62,543 nucleotides of DNA from Candidatus Rokuibacteriota bacterium. GTDB taxonomy: Bacteria > Methylomirabilota > Methylomirabilia > Rokubacteriales > CSP1-6. The stretch is from positions 1 through 62,543 of the forward strand of contig VGLJ01000025.1 in NCBI GenBank assembly GCA_016866775.1, written 5' to 3'. The position numbers and the translations under genes were made by a program. How positions within the stretch are numbered: position 1 is the stretch's first letter; each line of letters opens with the position of its first letter. The notes beneath the pieces are model-generated. The model had not been told where the DNA came from and searched no databases. It saw nothing but the letters and a program-made list of their open reading frames with translations. This document shows, one piece after another, positions 1-8,837 of the stretch.

Positions 1-1370
1 GGCTCGCGCTCGCGACGCTGCTGACCGACCTCGGCGCGGCCGCGGCCCCGCCGTTCGCGCGCACGGCGTTCGCGCTCGCGTCGATGACGCGCGTGGTGCT
101 GGCGATCGCGACGGTCGTGCTCGCGCTCCGGCTCGCGGCCCATCCGGGAGCGCGCGCGGTCTGGGCGTCGCTCGCGACGACGGCGGTGCTGCTCGTCGCC
201 TCGTCGGCGGCGATCAGCCACGCGATGGCGCGGCTCGATCGGCGGCCGCTGTTGCTGACGCTCGATGCGCTCCACCAGCTCGCCGCGGCCGTCTGGGTCG
301 GCGGCCTGGCGCAGCTGATCGCCGTGCCGCGGCCGCTCGACGGGCACGCGCTGCGCCGATTCTCGTCCCTCGCCCTGAGCTCGGTCGTCGCGCTCGTCGG
401 CACGGGTGCCGCGCTCGCGATCGCCTACGTCGGCGATCCCGCGGCGCTGCTCGAGACCGCCTATGGCGTGATGGTGCTCACCAAGGTGACGCTGCTCGCG
501 GCGCTGCTCGCGCTCGGCTTCATGAGCTTCCGGCTCGTGCGCCGCGCGGCGGCGACGGCGCCGGACCGGCGGCTCACGCGCTTCGTCGAAGTCGAAGCGG
601 GCCTCGCGATCACCGTCGTCTTCGCGGCGGCGTCCCTCACGTCGCTGCCGCCCGCCGTCGACGTCACGGCCGAGCGCGCGACGCTGGGCGAGGTCGCCGC
701 GCGCTTCAGCGCGATCCCGCCGCGCCTGGTGAGCCCGGACGTGCGCGACCTGCTGCGGCAGACGAACCCTCAGGGCGGCGTCGCCGAGGTGCGCCTGCGC
801 ATCGAGCGCGAGTGGTCGGAGTTCAACCACCACTGGGCCGGGCTGTTCGTGCTCGCGATGGGGCTCGGCGCGGTCGCGCATCGCGCGGGAATCCGCGCCG
901 CCCGTCACTGGCCGCTCGCGCTCGTGGGGCTCGCGATCTTCCTCGTCGCGCGCAACGACCCCGAGGTCTGGCCGCTCGGACCCATCGGGTTCTTCGAGAG
1001 CCTGGCCCAGCCCGAGGTGCTCCAGCACCGTCTGTTCATGGTGCTCGTGACCGCGTTCGGGATCTTCGAGTGGGCGGTGCGCACCGGGCGGCTCACGCCG
1101 CGGCCGTGGGCCTGCGTCTTTCCCGTGCTCTGCGCCGTCGGCGGCGGACTGCTCCTCACGCATTCGCACACGGTCTTCAGCCTGAAGGAAGCGTTTCTGA
1201 TGGAGGTCACGCACGCGCCCATCGGCGTGCTCGGCGCGTTCGCGGGCTGGGCGCGCTGGCTCGAGCTACGACTGCCGGAGGCCGGATCCTGGCCGGGCCG
1301 TGTCTGGCCCGCGTGCCTGCTCGCCGTCGGTCTGCTGCTGGTCGTCTACAGCGAGGGGCCCGGCGCCTAG
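1..1370 (+). CDS. CopD-family copper resistance/uptake membrane protein, 5' truncated by the window
   Basis: The reading frame is open from the first bases of the window, so the start lies upstream; an internal ATG is at 84. The visible part (over 428 residues) is a polytopic inner-membrane protein with about ten hydrophobic segments. The block LDALHQLAAAVWVGGL near residues 61-76 after that ATG is typical of the CopD domain, whose conserved His is linked to copper handling. A second multi-helix part after residue 250 (HHWAGLFVLAMGLGAV) resembles the C-terminal membrane extension of CopC-CopD fusions. An upstream CopC domain is likely but not visible. It ends at TAG, 42 bp from a convergent gene. 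Confidence 0.75.
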   Translation, partial: LALATLLTDLGAAAAPPFARTAFALASMTRVVLAIATVVLALRLAAHPGARAVWASLATTAVLLVASSAAISHAMARLDRRPLLLTLDALHQLAAAVWVGGLAQLIAVPRPLDGHALRRFSSLALSSVVALVGTGAALAIAYVGDPAALLETAYGVMVLTKVTLLAALLALGFMSFRLVRRAAATAPDRRLTRFVEVEAGLAITVVFAAASLTSLPPAVDVTAERATLGEVAARFSAIPPRLVSPDVRDLLRQTNPQGGVAEVRLRIEREWSEFNHHWAGLFVLAMGLGAVAHRAGIRAARHWPLALVGLAIFLVARNDPEVWPLGPIGFFESLAQPEVLQHRLFMVLVTAFGIFEWAVRTGRLTPRPWACVFPVLCAVGGGLLLTHSHTVFSLKEAFLMEVTHAPIGVLGAFAGWARWLELRLPEAGSWPGRVWPACLLAVGLLLVVYSEGPGA

Positions 1371-1383
1371 AACCGGCGCGGAC

Positions 1384-1397
1384 GGCGGGGCTCCGCC
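1384..1397. terminator. Possible bidirectional terminator hairpin between convergent genes
   Basis: GGCGG and CCGCC form a 5-bp stem with a GGCT loop, 13 bp after the CopD stop and just past the end of the convergent hydrolase gene. There is no T-run, so intrinsic termination is uncertain; in DNA this GC-rich such hairpins also arise by chance. Confidence 0.25.
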
Positions 1398-1411
1398 CGG
1401 CGGGCGGGATG

Positions 1412-2245
1412 CTAGGGCGCGGCCTTGATCCACGCCGCGATCGCGGTCACGACCTCGTCGTCGATCCCGTAGTACCCGTGCGCCGAGTGAGGACCGCAGG
1501 CGCGGTTGCCGGACGCGCCGCCCGCCCCGCCCCTGAAGAGCAGGAGCTCCTTGCGAGCCGTCCGCACGCGGTCGATCAGCGCCCGGGCATCGACGCCGGG
1601 CGTCCCGATGCAGGCGTCCGACTCGTGATGGCCGACGAGCGTCGGCACGCGCAGGTCCTCGAGGCCGGCGTCGAAGACCGTGCCCACGCCGGCCCGCGTG
1701 TCGCGCGTGACGCTCGAGGTGATGACCACGCCGTCGGCGCCGCCGCTCTTCAACCGGGCCGCGACGTTGACGGCGGAGACCGTCCCCTTGCTCGTGCCGA
1801 TCAGCCACACGGGGACCGCGGCGCGCCGCCGTAACGCGGCGATGACCGCGGCGATGTCGGCCGCGTGGGATTCGGTCATGCGATAGCGGCCGAAGCCGCC
1901 GGGATGGTCGGACGGCACGTCGACCACGGCGACGAGGAATCCCTGCCGCGCGAAAGCCTGCCGGTTGCGGACGAGGAAGTTCGCGCCGCGCGGAAACGGC
2001 GGCGACGCCGGGAAGCCGAGCGCGCCCTCCCCTCCGGTGAAGACGATGAGGCCGGCGACGGGCTCTCCGGCCGGCTCGACGACGATGAAGGGTTGCGTGA
2101 CGCCGGGCCGGGGCTCGACCGTACGCCGGGCCTCCGGGGACTGCGCGCCCGCTATTCTTACCCAGGGTCAGGAGAAGGCCAGGCCGAGCGCGACGGTGAC
2201 CACGAACGGACAGGTGACGACCCCAAGTGCTCTGGCGGCGGTCAC
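1412..2245 (-). pseudogene. Secreted alpha/beta hydrolase interrupted by an in-frame TGA
   Basis: A GTG at 2245-2243 overlaps the stop of the upstream HTH gene and opens a 25-codon signal-peptide-like stretch (hydrophobic core FVVTVALGLAF). This is followed in the same frame by TGA at 2170-2168, after which the frame stays open to the stop at 1412. The downstream part is a normal dienelactone-hydrolase-like fold: nucleophile elbow GTSKG, acid in HHESDAC and catalytic His in SAHGYYG. Between the TGA and the GTG at 1927 there is no ATG, GTG or TTG in frame, and restarting at 1927 would lose the first strands of the fold. So the TGA is a nonsense mutation, a base error, or is read through. No known selenoprotein has Sec here and no convincing SECIS hairpin follows. 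Confidence 0.6.
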
Positions 2246-2448
2246 CGCACGAGGTCGGCGAGGCTCACGCGGAGCGCGCGGGCGATCCGCTCCAGGGTCT
2301 CGAGGTTCGGCGGGTGCATCGCGCGCTCCAGCCGCGCCAGCGTCACCCGGTTGAGCCCGGTCTTCGCGGCGAGCGCCTCCTGCGAGAGGCCGCGCGCCTG
2401 CCGGAGCTCGACGACGCGCGCGGCCACTCGCCGGGTGGCGGACGGCAC
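2242..2448 (-). CDS. Small XRE-type HTH regulator
   Basis: This 68-residue protein is nearly all helix-turn-helix: VVELRQARGLSQEALAAKTGLNRVTLARLER is a Cro/C1-type HTH (residues 12-42), followed by the usual two closing helices ending IARALRVSLADLV. The start is a GTG overlapping the TAG stop of the enoyl-CoA hydratase gene by one base, and its own TGA overlaps the GTG of the hydrolase gene, so it is translationally coupled on both sides. With no sensor domain it probably acts as a dimeric repressor, perhaps of its own operon; that is inference. Confidence 0.75.
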   Translation of the reverse strand: MPSATRRVAARVVELRQARGLSQEALAAKTGLNRVTLARLERAMHPPNLETLERIARALRVSLADLVR

Positions 2449-3236
2449 TATCTGCCCTTGAACACCGGGCGGCGCTTCTCGCCGAACGCCTTCACACCTT
2501 CCTGGTAGTCCTCGCTGTTGAAGCAGTCGGCCATGAGCTTGTCGAGCAGCGCGTAGTCGCGCTCCTGCGCGGGCTTCAGGAGCTGCTCCACGGTGTTCTT
2601 CGCGGACTTGATCGTGAGCGGCGCGTTGCGCGCGATCTTCTGCGCGTACTCGCGCGTGAAGCCCTCGAGCTCCGCCTTCGGGACGACCTGGTTGACGAGC
2701 CCCCAGCGCAGCGCGTCCTGCGCGGTGAAGTCTGTGCGCGCGGTGAAGAAGAGCTCGCGCGTGTGCGCGGGCCCGATCAGGTGCACGAGCTTGTCCATGC
2801 CCTTGTAGTGGTAGCCGAGCCCGAGCCGCGCGGCGGGGATGCCGAAGCGCGCGTTGTCCGCCGCGATGCGGAGGTCGGCCGTGATCGCGATGCCGACGCC
2901 GCCGCCCACGCACACGCCGTGGATCATGGCGAGCAGCGGCTTCTGCAGGTGCGCGAGCGCGTCGCTGCCGCGGCCCGAGATCCGGCGGTACTCCGCCTCG
3001 TCCTCGGCGTTGCGCCGCCGGTCCTTGAACTGCGAGATGTCGGCGCCCGAGACGAAGTGGTCGCCGGCGCCGCGCAGGATCACCACGCGGATCGCGTCGT
3101 CCTTCTCGCACTCGGCGACGTACTCCGCCATCGCCTGCCACATCTCCTGGCTCACGGCGTTGCGCTTCTCGGGCTGGTTGAAGACGATCCAGGCGAGCGC
3201 GCCGTCCTTCTCGCGCAGCAGCTTGTCAGTGGGCAT
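2448..3236 (-). CDS. Enoyl-CoA hydratase/isomerase (crotonase) family protein
   Basis: The 262-residue length is typical of crotonases. The oxyanion-hole segments are present: VSGADISQF (about residues 63-71) and HGVCVGGGVGI (about 105-115). At the position of the first catalytic Glu of rat hydratase (usually PE before the LG turn) this protein reads IPAARLGLG, so that Glu is absent, while the Glu in the following helix (HTRELFF) is kept. A simple hydratase reaction is therefore doubtful; isomerase, hydrolase or decarboxylase chemistry on an acyl-CoA is equally possible. It lies 12 bp after the SDR gene and overlaps the HTH gene, so all are probably one operon. Confidence 0.85.
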   Translation of the reverse strand: MPTDKLLREKDGALAWIVFNQPEKRNAVSQEMWQAMAEYVAECEKDDAIRVVILRGAGDHFVSGADISQFKDRRRNAEDEAEYRRISGRGSDALAHLQKPLLAMIHGVCVGGGVGIAITADLRIAADNARFGIPAARLGLGYHYKGMDKLVHLIGPAHTRELFFTARTDFTAQDALRWGLVNQVVPKAELEGFTREYAQKIARNAPLTIKSAKNTVEQLLKPAQERDYALLDKLMADCFNSEDYQEGVKAFGEKRRPVFKGR

Positions 3237-3248
3237 GGGTTCTCCTGG

Positions 3249-4028
3249 TTATCCCTGCATGACCAGGCCGCCGTCGACACTCAGCGCCTGGCCGGTCACG
3301 TACGCGCTGCGCGGTGAGGCGAGGAAGCCGATCACGCTCGCGACGTCTTCGGGCGTCTCCATGCGGCCGAGCGGCACGGCGGCCCTGCGCTGGCGCGTGA
3401 ACTCCTCGGACGACATCCCGAGCAGCGCGCCCTGCTCCTTGGCGACCTTCGTCCACATGTCGGTCTCGACGAAGCCAGGACACACGCAGTTGGCGCGGAT
3501 GCCGTCGGCGGCGTGCGCGAGCGCGAGGCTCTTCGTCATGCTGATCACCGCGGCCTTGCTCGCGTTGTAGGGCAGGTTGGTCTTGCTCCCGACCTTCCCG
3601 GCCATCGAGGCGAGACTCACGATGACCCCGCGCTTCCGGGCGATCATCGCCGGCAGCACCGCCTGCGTCGCGAAGAACACCGCCTTCGCGTTGATGTTCA
3701 TGATCGCGTCCCAGTGCTCCTCGGTGACGTCGAGATTCGCCGCCGCGCGATAGATGCCCGCGTTGTTGATCAGGATGTCGATCCGCCCGAGCTCTCGCTT
3801 CGTGCGCTCGGCCATCGCGGCGAGATCGGCGCGCTTCGTCACGTCCGTCGCGATGACGAGCGCCTTGCGGCCGAGCGCCTGCACCTCGGCGGCGACCTTC
3901 TCCGCGTTCGCCTTGTCGAGCTCGGCGATGACGATGTCCGCGCCCATGCGCGCGAGCTCGAGGGCGGTGGCCCGCCCGATCCCGCGTCCCGCCCCGGTGA
4001 CGATCGCCGCCTGTCCCGCAAGTTCCAT
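3249..4028 (-). CDS. Short-chain dehydrogenase/reductase (SDR), FabG-like
   Basis: This is a 259-residue classical SDR. It has the cofactor motif TGAGRGIG near residue 11, the NNAG motif near 88, catalytic Ser in SLASMAG and the YNASK dyad near residue 154, followed by PGFVETDM and a C-terminal YVTGQALSVDGG signature. The start MELAGQAAIV is chosen because it gives the standard N-terminus; an upstream ATG would add 14 atypical residues. It is the first gene of a minus-strand operon with the crotonase, suggesting oxidation of a 3-hydroxyacyl or similar alcohol, though the substrate cannot be told. Confidence 0.9.
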   Translation of the reverse strand: MELAGQAAIVTGAGRGIGRATALELARMGADIVIAELDKANAEKVAAEVQALGRKALVIATDVTKRADLAAMAERTKRELGRIDILINNAGIYRAAANLDVTEEHWDAIMNINAKAVFFATQAVLPAMIARKRGVIVSLASMAGKVGSKTNLPYNASKAAVISMTKSLALAHAADGIRANCVCPGFVETDMWTKVAKEQGALLGMSSEEFTRQRRAAVPLGRMETPEDVASVIGFLASPRSAYVTGQALSVDGGLVMQG

Positions 4029-4094
4029 GGCGTCCTCCCCAAAAACCTCTCGCGCCCCGGAAGATAGCACGCTCGTGTGCTAGCCTTCCCGGCC

Positions 4095-5219
4095 ATGTCG
4101 GTCGTGATCGTGGGCGGTGGGCTGATGGGCTTGAGCGCGGCGTTCCACCTGCGCCGCGCCGACCCGCAGGTCGCCGTCACGGTGCTCGAGCGGGACCGCG
4201 TCGGCGCCGCGGCCTCCGGCGCGAGCGCGGCCGGCGTGCGGGTGATGGGGCGCGATCCCGCGGAGCGAGCGCTCGCGCTCGAAAGCCTGCGCCGCTGGCC
4301 CGAGCTCGACCGCGAGCTCGACGGCGACACGCGCTACCGGCGCGACGGCGGTCTGCGCGTGGCCGTCGACGATGCCGCGTGGACGGCGGCGCCGCGCTGG
4401 GTCGACGAGCAGCGCGCCGACGGCGTGCCGGTCGAGGTCGTCGACGCGCGGGAGATGCGGAAGCTCGCCCCCGGGCTCGGTCCGCAGTGCCTCGGCGGCG
4501 TCTTCTGCGGGATCGACGGTCAGGCCGAGGCGATGCCGACGGTGAGCGCGTTCGCGACCGCCGCGCGGCGCCTGGGTGCCAGGATCGAAGAGGGCGCGCG
4601 CGTTCGGGGCGTCGTCGTCGAGCGCGGCCGCGTGGCCGGTGTGGAGCGGAGCGACGGCACGCGCATCGCGTGCGACGTCGCCATCGTCGCCGCGGGCGCG
4701 TGGAGCGCCACGCTGCTCGCCTACCACGGTGTCTCGCTGCCGCTCGAGACGCGCGCGCTGCAGATGCTGCTGACGAAGCCCGCGGAGAAGACCCTCGCGC
4801 CGGTGCTCGGCTGCTTCGATCGCAAGCTGAGCTTGAAGCAGCTCGCCGATGGCAGCTTCCTCATCGGCGGTGGCTGGCCCGCCCTCATCACCGACGATGC
4901 GAAGAACGAGTGGGAGATCCTCGACGCCAGCGTGCGCGCCAGCCGCACGATCGCCGCCACGGTCTATCCCGCGACCGCCGCGGTGGCGCTCGCGCGGAGC
5001 TGGGCGGGCCTCGAAGCGTTCACGGCCGACGACGTGCCGGCGCTCGGCCCCGTCTCCGGTATCGCGGGCCTGCTCGTGGCCGCGGGCTTTTCCGGCCACG
5101 GCTTCGCGCTCTCGCCGGCGATCGGCGACATCCTCGCGCGGCTCGCCCTGGGCCTCGACGCGCACGACGCGCTCTGGCATCGGCTCTGCCCCGACCGTTT
5201 CCTCGAGGAGACACGATGA
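4095..5219 (+). CDS. FAD-dependent amine/amino-acid oxidase (DAO family, sarcosine-oxidase-like)
   Basis: The protein has 374 residues counted from MSVVIVGGGLMGLSAAF, which contains the FAD dinucleotide motif at the very N-terminus; the ATG 18 bases upstream would put extra residues before the Rossmann strand. DAO features follow: LERDRVGAAASGASAAG, a central substrate domain, and a C-terminal FAD-binding GFSGHGFALSPAIGD. The family oxidises N-methyl or D-amino acids to imines. The stop overlaps the start of a D-2-hydroxyacid dehydrogenase (ATGA), so the 2-oxo acid made here may be reduced by the next enzyme; that coupling is inference. Confidence 0.85.
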   Translation: MSVVIVGGGLMGLSAAFHLRRADPQVAVTVLERDRVGAAASGASAAGVRVMGRDPAERALALESLRRWPELDRELDGDTRYRRDGGLRVAVDDAAWTAAPRWVDEQRADGVPVEVVDAREMRKLAPGLGPQCLGGVFCGIDGQAEAMPTVSAFATAARRLGARIEEGARVRGVVVERGRVAGVERSDGTRIACDVAIVAAGAWSATLLAYHGVSLPLETRALQMLLTKPAEKTLAPVLGCFDRKLSLKQLADGSFLIGGGWPALITDDAKNEWEILDASVRASRTIAATVYPATAAVALARSWAGLEAFTADDVPALGPVSGIAGLLVAAGFSGHGFALSPAIGDILARLALGLDAHDALWHRLCPDRFLEETR

Positions 5220-6196
5220 AGATCACGATCCTCGACGACTGGCAGGACACGATCCGCACGCTGCCCGCGTTCAAGAAAGTGGCCGCGCACGACGTGACGA
5301 TCTGGAAGGACCACACGAAGGACGTCGACGCGCTCGCGGATCGGCTGAAGGACACCGAGGTGCTCGTGCTCATCCGCGAGCGCACGCCGATCCGCGCGGC
5401 GCTCCTCGAGCGGCTGCCGAAGCTGCGCATGATCACGCAGGCCGGCGTCTTCCCGCACATCGACGTCGCCGCGGCGACGAAGCACGGCGTGATCATCTCG
5501 GTGCAGACGGGGCCCGGGCGCCCCTCGTACGCGACCGCCGAATTGAACTGGGGCCTGATCATCGCGGCCATGCGCCGGATCCCGCAGGAAGCGGCGGCGC
5601 TGAAGGCGGGCAAGTGGCAGGCGTACCCGATGGGTGGGGGGCTGCGCGGCAAGACGCTCGGCATCTTCGGCTACGGCAAGATCGGCGCGGTCGTCGCGGG
5701 GTACGGCAAGGCGTTCGGCATGAACGTGATCGTGTGGGGCCGGCCGTCGACGCTCGACAAGGCGCGGGCGGACGGCTTCGCGCCGGCGAAGAGCCGCGAG
5801 GCGTTCTACGAGGAGTCCGACGTGGTGTCGCTGCACCTGCGTCTGATTCCGGAGACACGCGGGATCGTGACGGCAGACGACCTCGCGCGCATGAAGCCGA
5901 CCTCGCTGATCGTGAACACGAGCCGCGCCGGGCTCATCGCGCCGGGCGTGCTCGAAGCGGCGCTGAAGGCGGGGCGGCCGGGCATGGCGGCCGTCGACGT
6001 GTACGAGGACGAGCCGGTGGTGGGCGGCACCCATCCGCTGCTGGCGATGGACAACGTCATCGCGGTGCCGCACCTCGGCTACGTCGAGTACGGCTCCCTG
6101 TCGCACATGTTCGAAGGGATCTTCGACAACGTCGTCGCGTACGCCAACGGCAGCCCGATCAATATCCAGAATCCCGAAGCGTTGAAGGCGCGCTGA
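5216..6196 (+). CDS. D-isomer-specific 2-hydroxyacid dehydrogenase
   Basis: This 326-residue protein has the family architecture: split catalytic domain, a central NAD-binding Rossmann domain with GIFGYGKIG near residues 148-156, the catalytic Arg in NTSRAGLI, Glu in EDEPV and His in PHLGYVEYG. It interconverts 2-oxo acids and D-2-hydroxy acids with NAD(P). The ATG overlaps the TGA of the DAO gene. It is not a close copy of the second dehydrogenase at 8838-9791, so the pair is probably not a recent duplication. Confidence 0.9.
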   Translation: MKITILDDWQDTIRTLPAFKKVAAHDVTIWKDHTKDVDALADRLKDTEVLVLIRERTPIRAALLERLPKLRMITQAGVFPHIDVAAATKHGVIISVQTGPGRPSYATAELNWGLIIAAMRRIPQEAAALKAGKWQAYPMGGGLRGKTLGIFGYGKIGAVVAGYGKAFGMNVIVWGRPSTLDKARADGFAPAKSREAFYEESDVVSLHLRLIPETRGIVTADDLARMKPTSLIVNTSRAGLIAPGVLEAALKAGRPGMAAVDVYEDEPVVGGTHPLLAMDNVIAVPHLGYVEYGSLSHMFEGIFDNVVAYANGSPINIQNPEALKAR

Positions 6197-6505
6197 CCTC
6201 GACGAGGCCGCTGGCCACGAAGCGTGCCTCCCGCGATCGACTCGACGCGGCCCTCGAGGCGGTGCCACGCGTCGCTCGGTGGCGACGCAGCCCCCCCCGG
6301 GTCGAGCGACATCAGCTGCACGTCACCGATGATGATCGCCTGCAGCTCGTAGGGACGCCTGCCTTCGACCGCGATGACGGTGACCGTGTCGCCGGCCGTG
6401 GGCGTCGCGGCCACTCGACCGTGCCGGTCACGAAGCGTGGATCCCCGGGCGCTGCATCGATCGCACTGGCGACCGCGAAGATCGCGATGCCGCGTCGCGG
6501 CGGCG
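6190..6505 (-). pseudogene. Relic of a small secreted protein, several frameshifts
   Basis: No intact gene fits this 316-bp gap, but the minus strand carries protein-like pieces in successive frames: IAIFAVASAIDAAPGDPRF (secretion-signal-like), then AGDTVTVIAVEGRRPYELQA and RLEGRVESIAG, and then REARFVASGLVEV in the third frame. Pieces that line up in order but change frame are what a decayed gene leaves. The RLEGRVESIAG stretch is reminiscent of small beta-barrel domains, but no family is assigned. Low confidence. Confidence 0.35.
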
Positions 6506-6512
6506 ATCTTCG

Positions 6513-8042
6513 CTATTTCCCCTTGAGCTTGAGGTCCTCGTACGGCGCTGAATACGGGTGTCCCGCGATGGACGTGAGTCCGGATTCCGCCACGCGCGGG
6601 CCGTGGCCGTTGAGGAACGCGAGCTCCCAGACCGGCGCGAACATCGCCTTGTCGTGGATGAGCTGCTGGATGCGGTGCAGGGCCGCCTCGCGCCGTTTCG
6701 GATCGTTCTCGCCGGCCTGCTCGCGCACGAGCCCGTCGATGTCGGGATAGGTCCCGTACGTGAACGTGCCGCCCGCGGCGACGAACGCGTCGAGCCGCGT
6801 CGCGGCGTTGCCCGCCGCGCCGCTCGCGGTCTGGATGATGTTCTTCAGCTTCTTGTCGCGGTTCTGCGCGATGAACGCGGCGCGCTCCAGCGGACGGAGC
6901 TGCACCTTGAGGCCGACGGCCTTCAGGTAGTTGACGACGGCTTCGCCGAGATTCGCGTACGACGAGTCGCAGAAGTACTCGCCCGCGTCGAAGCCGTTCG
7001 GGAATCCCGCCTCGGCGAGGAGCTTCTTCGCCCGCGCGGCGTCGTACGTGGGCTTGGGCGGTTGCCAGAAGAGCTCGAACGAGGCGGGGATGATGCTGCC
7101 CGTGATCTTCGAGAAGCCGAGCGTCTCGGCCTTGTTGATCGCGTCGCGGTCGAAGGCGACGTTCACCGCCTGCCGGACCTTCAGGTTCGCCCACGGCGAT
7201 TTCGGATCGGTCCACTGCTCGGGAAAGACGAGCCAGAACGTCCCGGGCGGATAGTTCGGCTTGAGCGTGAGGCCGGGGGTGCGCCGAAGCTCTTCCGCGA
7301 GCGGCCCGCGGATCGAATAGGCGATGTCGACCTCGCCGCGCTTGAGCGCCACCAGCCGCGTCTCCTCTTCCAGGATCGAGCGGAAGACGAGCCGCTTCAC
7401 GTTCGGCGTCTTGCGCCAGTACCCGTCGAACGCCTCGAGGACCAGCTCCACGCCGGGCTGGAACGAGACGAACTTGTACGGACCCGCGCCGACGGGCGCG
7501 CGCTTGAAGCCGTCGTCGCCCACCTTCTCGACGTACTTCTTCGGCACGACCCACGCCGCGCCCGTGGCCGGGGTGCCGATGAACGTCATGAAGTCGGGCC
7601 ACGGCTGCTTGAAGCGGAACCGCACGCGATGCGGATCGACGACGTCGACGCCGGCCGTCCGCGCCTTGAACGGCCCCGCGCCCGCGCCGCGGTAGCGCTC
7701 GAAGGAGAACTTCACGTCCTCGGCCGTGACGGGATCGCCGTTGTGGAACTTGACGCCCTTGCGCAGGGAGAACTCGTACGTGAGGTTGTCGGGCGAGACC
7801 GTCCACGACTCCGCGAGGCTCGGCGCCATCGCCTGGCCGGGCATCGACTTCACCAGCGCGTCGTGCAGCGCGTAGAGGAACTTGAACGGCGTGATGATCC
7901 CCGCGGTCTCGCCGGGATCGAACCAGCCGGGCGCCATCGTGACGTGGAAGGCCCAGGTGATCTGGCCCTCCGGGGCCGCGAAGGCGAGCGTGGCGGTGAG
8001 GAGGGTCAGGAGCAGCGCCGCGATGAGGGCCCGTCGGATCAT
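6513..8042 (-). CDS. ABC transporter solute-binding protein, family 5 (peptide/nickel type)
   Basis: This 509-residue exported protein has a signal peptide (RRALIAALLLTLLTATLAFA, cleavage near residue 22). Family 5 landmarks are present: LAESWTVSPDNLTYEFSLRKGVKFHNGDPVTAEDVKFSFER (about residues 76-116) and VRQAVNVAFDRDAINKA. It would bind oligopeptides, opines or similar ligands in the periplasm. No permease or ATPase gene lies next to it, so it is an orphan here and may serve a transporter elsewhere. A GGAG ribosome site precedes the ATG. Confidence 0.9.
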   Translation of the reverse strand: MIRRALIAALLLTLLTATLAFAAPEGQITWAFHVTMAPGWFDPGETAGIITPFKFLYALHDALVKSMPGQAMAPSLAESWTVSPDNLTYEFSLRKGVKFHNGDPVTAEDVKFSFERYRGAGAGPFKARTAGVDVVDPHRVRFRFKQPWPDFMTFIGTPATGAAWVVPKKYVEKVGDDGFKRAPVGAGPYKFVSFQPGVELVLEAFDGYWRKTPNVKRLVFRSILEEETRLVALKRGEVDIAYSIRGPLAEELRRTPGLTLKPNYPPGTFWLVFPEQWTDPKSPWANLKVRQAVNVAFDRDAINKAETLGFSKITGSIIPASFELFWQPPKPTYDAARAKKLLAEAGFPNGFDAGEYFCDSSYANLGEAVVNYLKAVGLKVQLRPLERAAFIAQNRDKKLKNIIQTASGAAGNAATRLDAFVAAGGTFTYGTYPDIDGLVREQAGENDPKRREAALHRIQQLIHDKAMFAPVWELAFLNGHGPRVAESGLTSIAGHPYSAPYEDLKLKGK

Positions 8043-8099
8043 GAGCGATCCTCCTGTCTGGGAGCGATCGAGCGAACCGGAGCGGACGGTGCGCGGATT

Positions 8100-8809
8100 C
8101 TACCCGAAGCCGTGGGCGCGCATCGCGCGGCGATACGCGACGGCGACGGCGTCTGGAGCACGTCGTCGGGCTGCTCGAGGTTGTAGTTCCGGGAACTCGT
8201 CCGTGTTCGGCGCGTCCGGCCGGCCGTACGCGTAGCGCAGCACGGGGCCGTCGGTGTTCACGTCGTGCGGCGCCACGACCGGGTGCCGGGATCGCCGAGC
8301 AGGCCGGCGCGCACGAACGCGAAGTGGCCGAAGTCCGTGAAGGTCTCCACCTGACGTGAGGCGTCGCACGCCCAGGCGAACGGGCCCGTGCGCACCGTGC
8401 GCCACGCGGCGTCCTCGGGCTCCGGCACGTCGGGAATGGGCCAGCGCGGCGACGCGAGCGCCACCCACACGACGCCGTACCGTTCCTGCACCGGGTCGAC
8501 GACCGCGCGCGCTCGCGCGGGCACGCGTGTCGGATCGGCGAGCTGCGGGATCGCGGTGCGCGCGCCGTCGCTGCGATAGCGCCAGCCGTGATACGCGCGG
8601 ACGATCTCGTCACCCTCCACGCCGCCGAGCGACAGCGCGGTGCCGCGGTGGACGCAGACGTCGCGGAACGCGTGCGCGGCTCCGCGTGAGTCGCGCCACA
8701 GCGCGAGCGGCTCGCCGAGCAGCGTGGTCGCGCGCGGCGCGGCGCCGACGTCGGCGCCGTACGCGACGGGATGCCAGCACGCGCGCAGCGCCGCGAGGGC
8801 CGTGGACAT
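8100..8809 (-). pseudogene. Rieske [2Fe-2S] oxygenase remnant, frameshifted, truncated and cluster-defective
   Basis: The N-terminal part is a recognisable Rieske domain of a ring-hydroxylating or demethylating oxygenase: ALRACWHPVAYGADV, DVCVHRGTALSLGG and AYHGWRYRSDG. The second half-site, normally CPYHGW, reads RAYHGW, so a cluster-ligand Cys is lost. The frame changes near 8283, then continues as HDVNTDGPVLRYAYGRPDAPNTDEFPEL, and ends about 25 codons later, so most of the roughly 200-residue catalytic domain with the mononuclear iron is missing. The start MSTALAAL at 8809 is used because an upstream ATG would overlap the divergent dehydrogenase. Three independent defects make this a pseudogene. 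Confidence 0.8.
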
Positions 8810-8837
8810 CGCGGGCCGTACGGTACACCATCGCGCC

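Noticed and set aside
2168-2170. TGA after the hydrolase signal peptide as selenocysteine
   Set aside because: No catalytic thiol is expected there, the lipobox is poor, and no stable hairpin with an early G in the loop was found in the next 40 bases.
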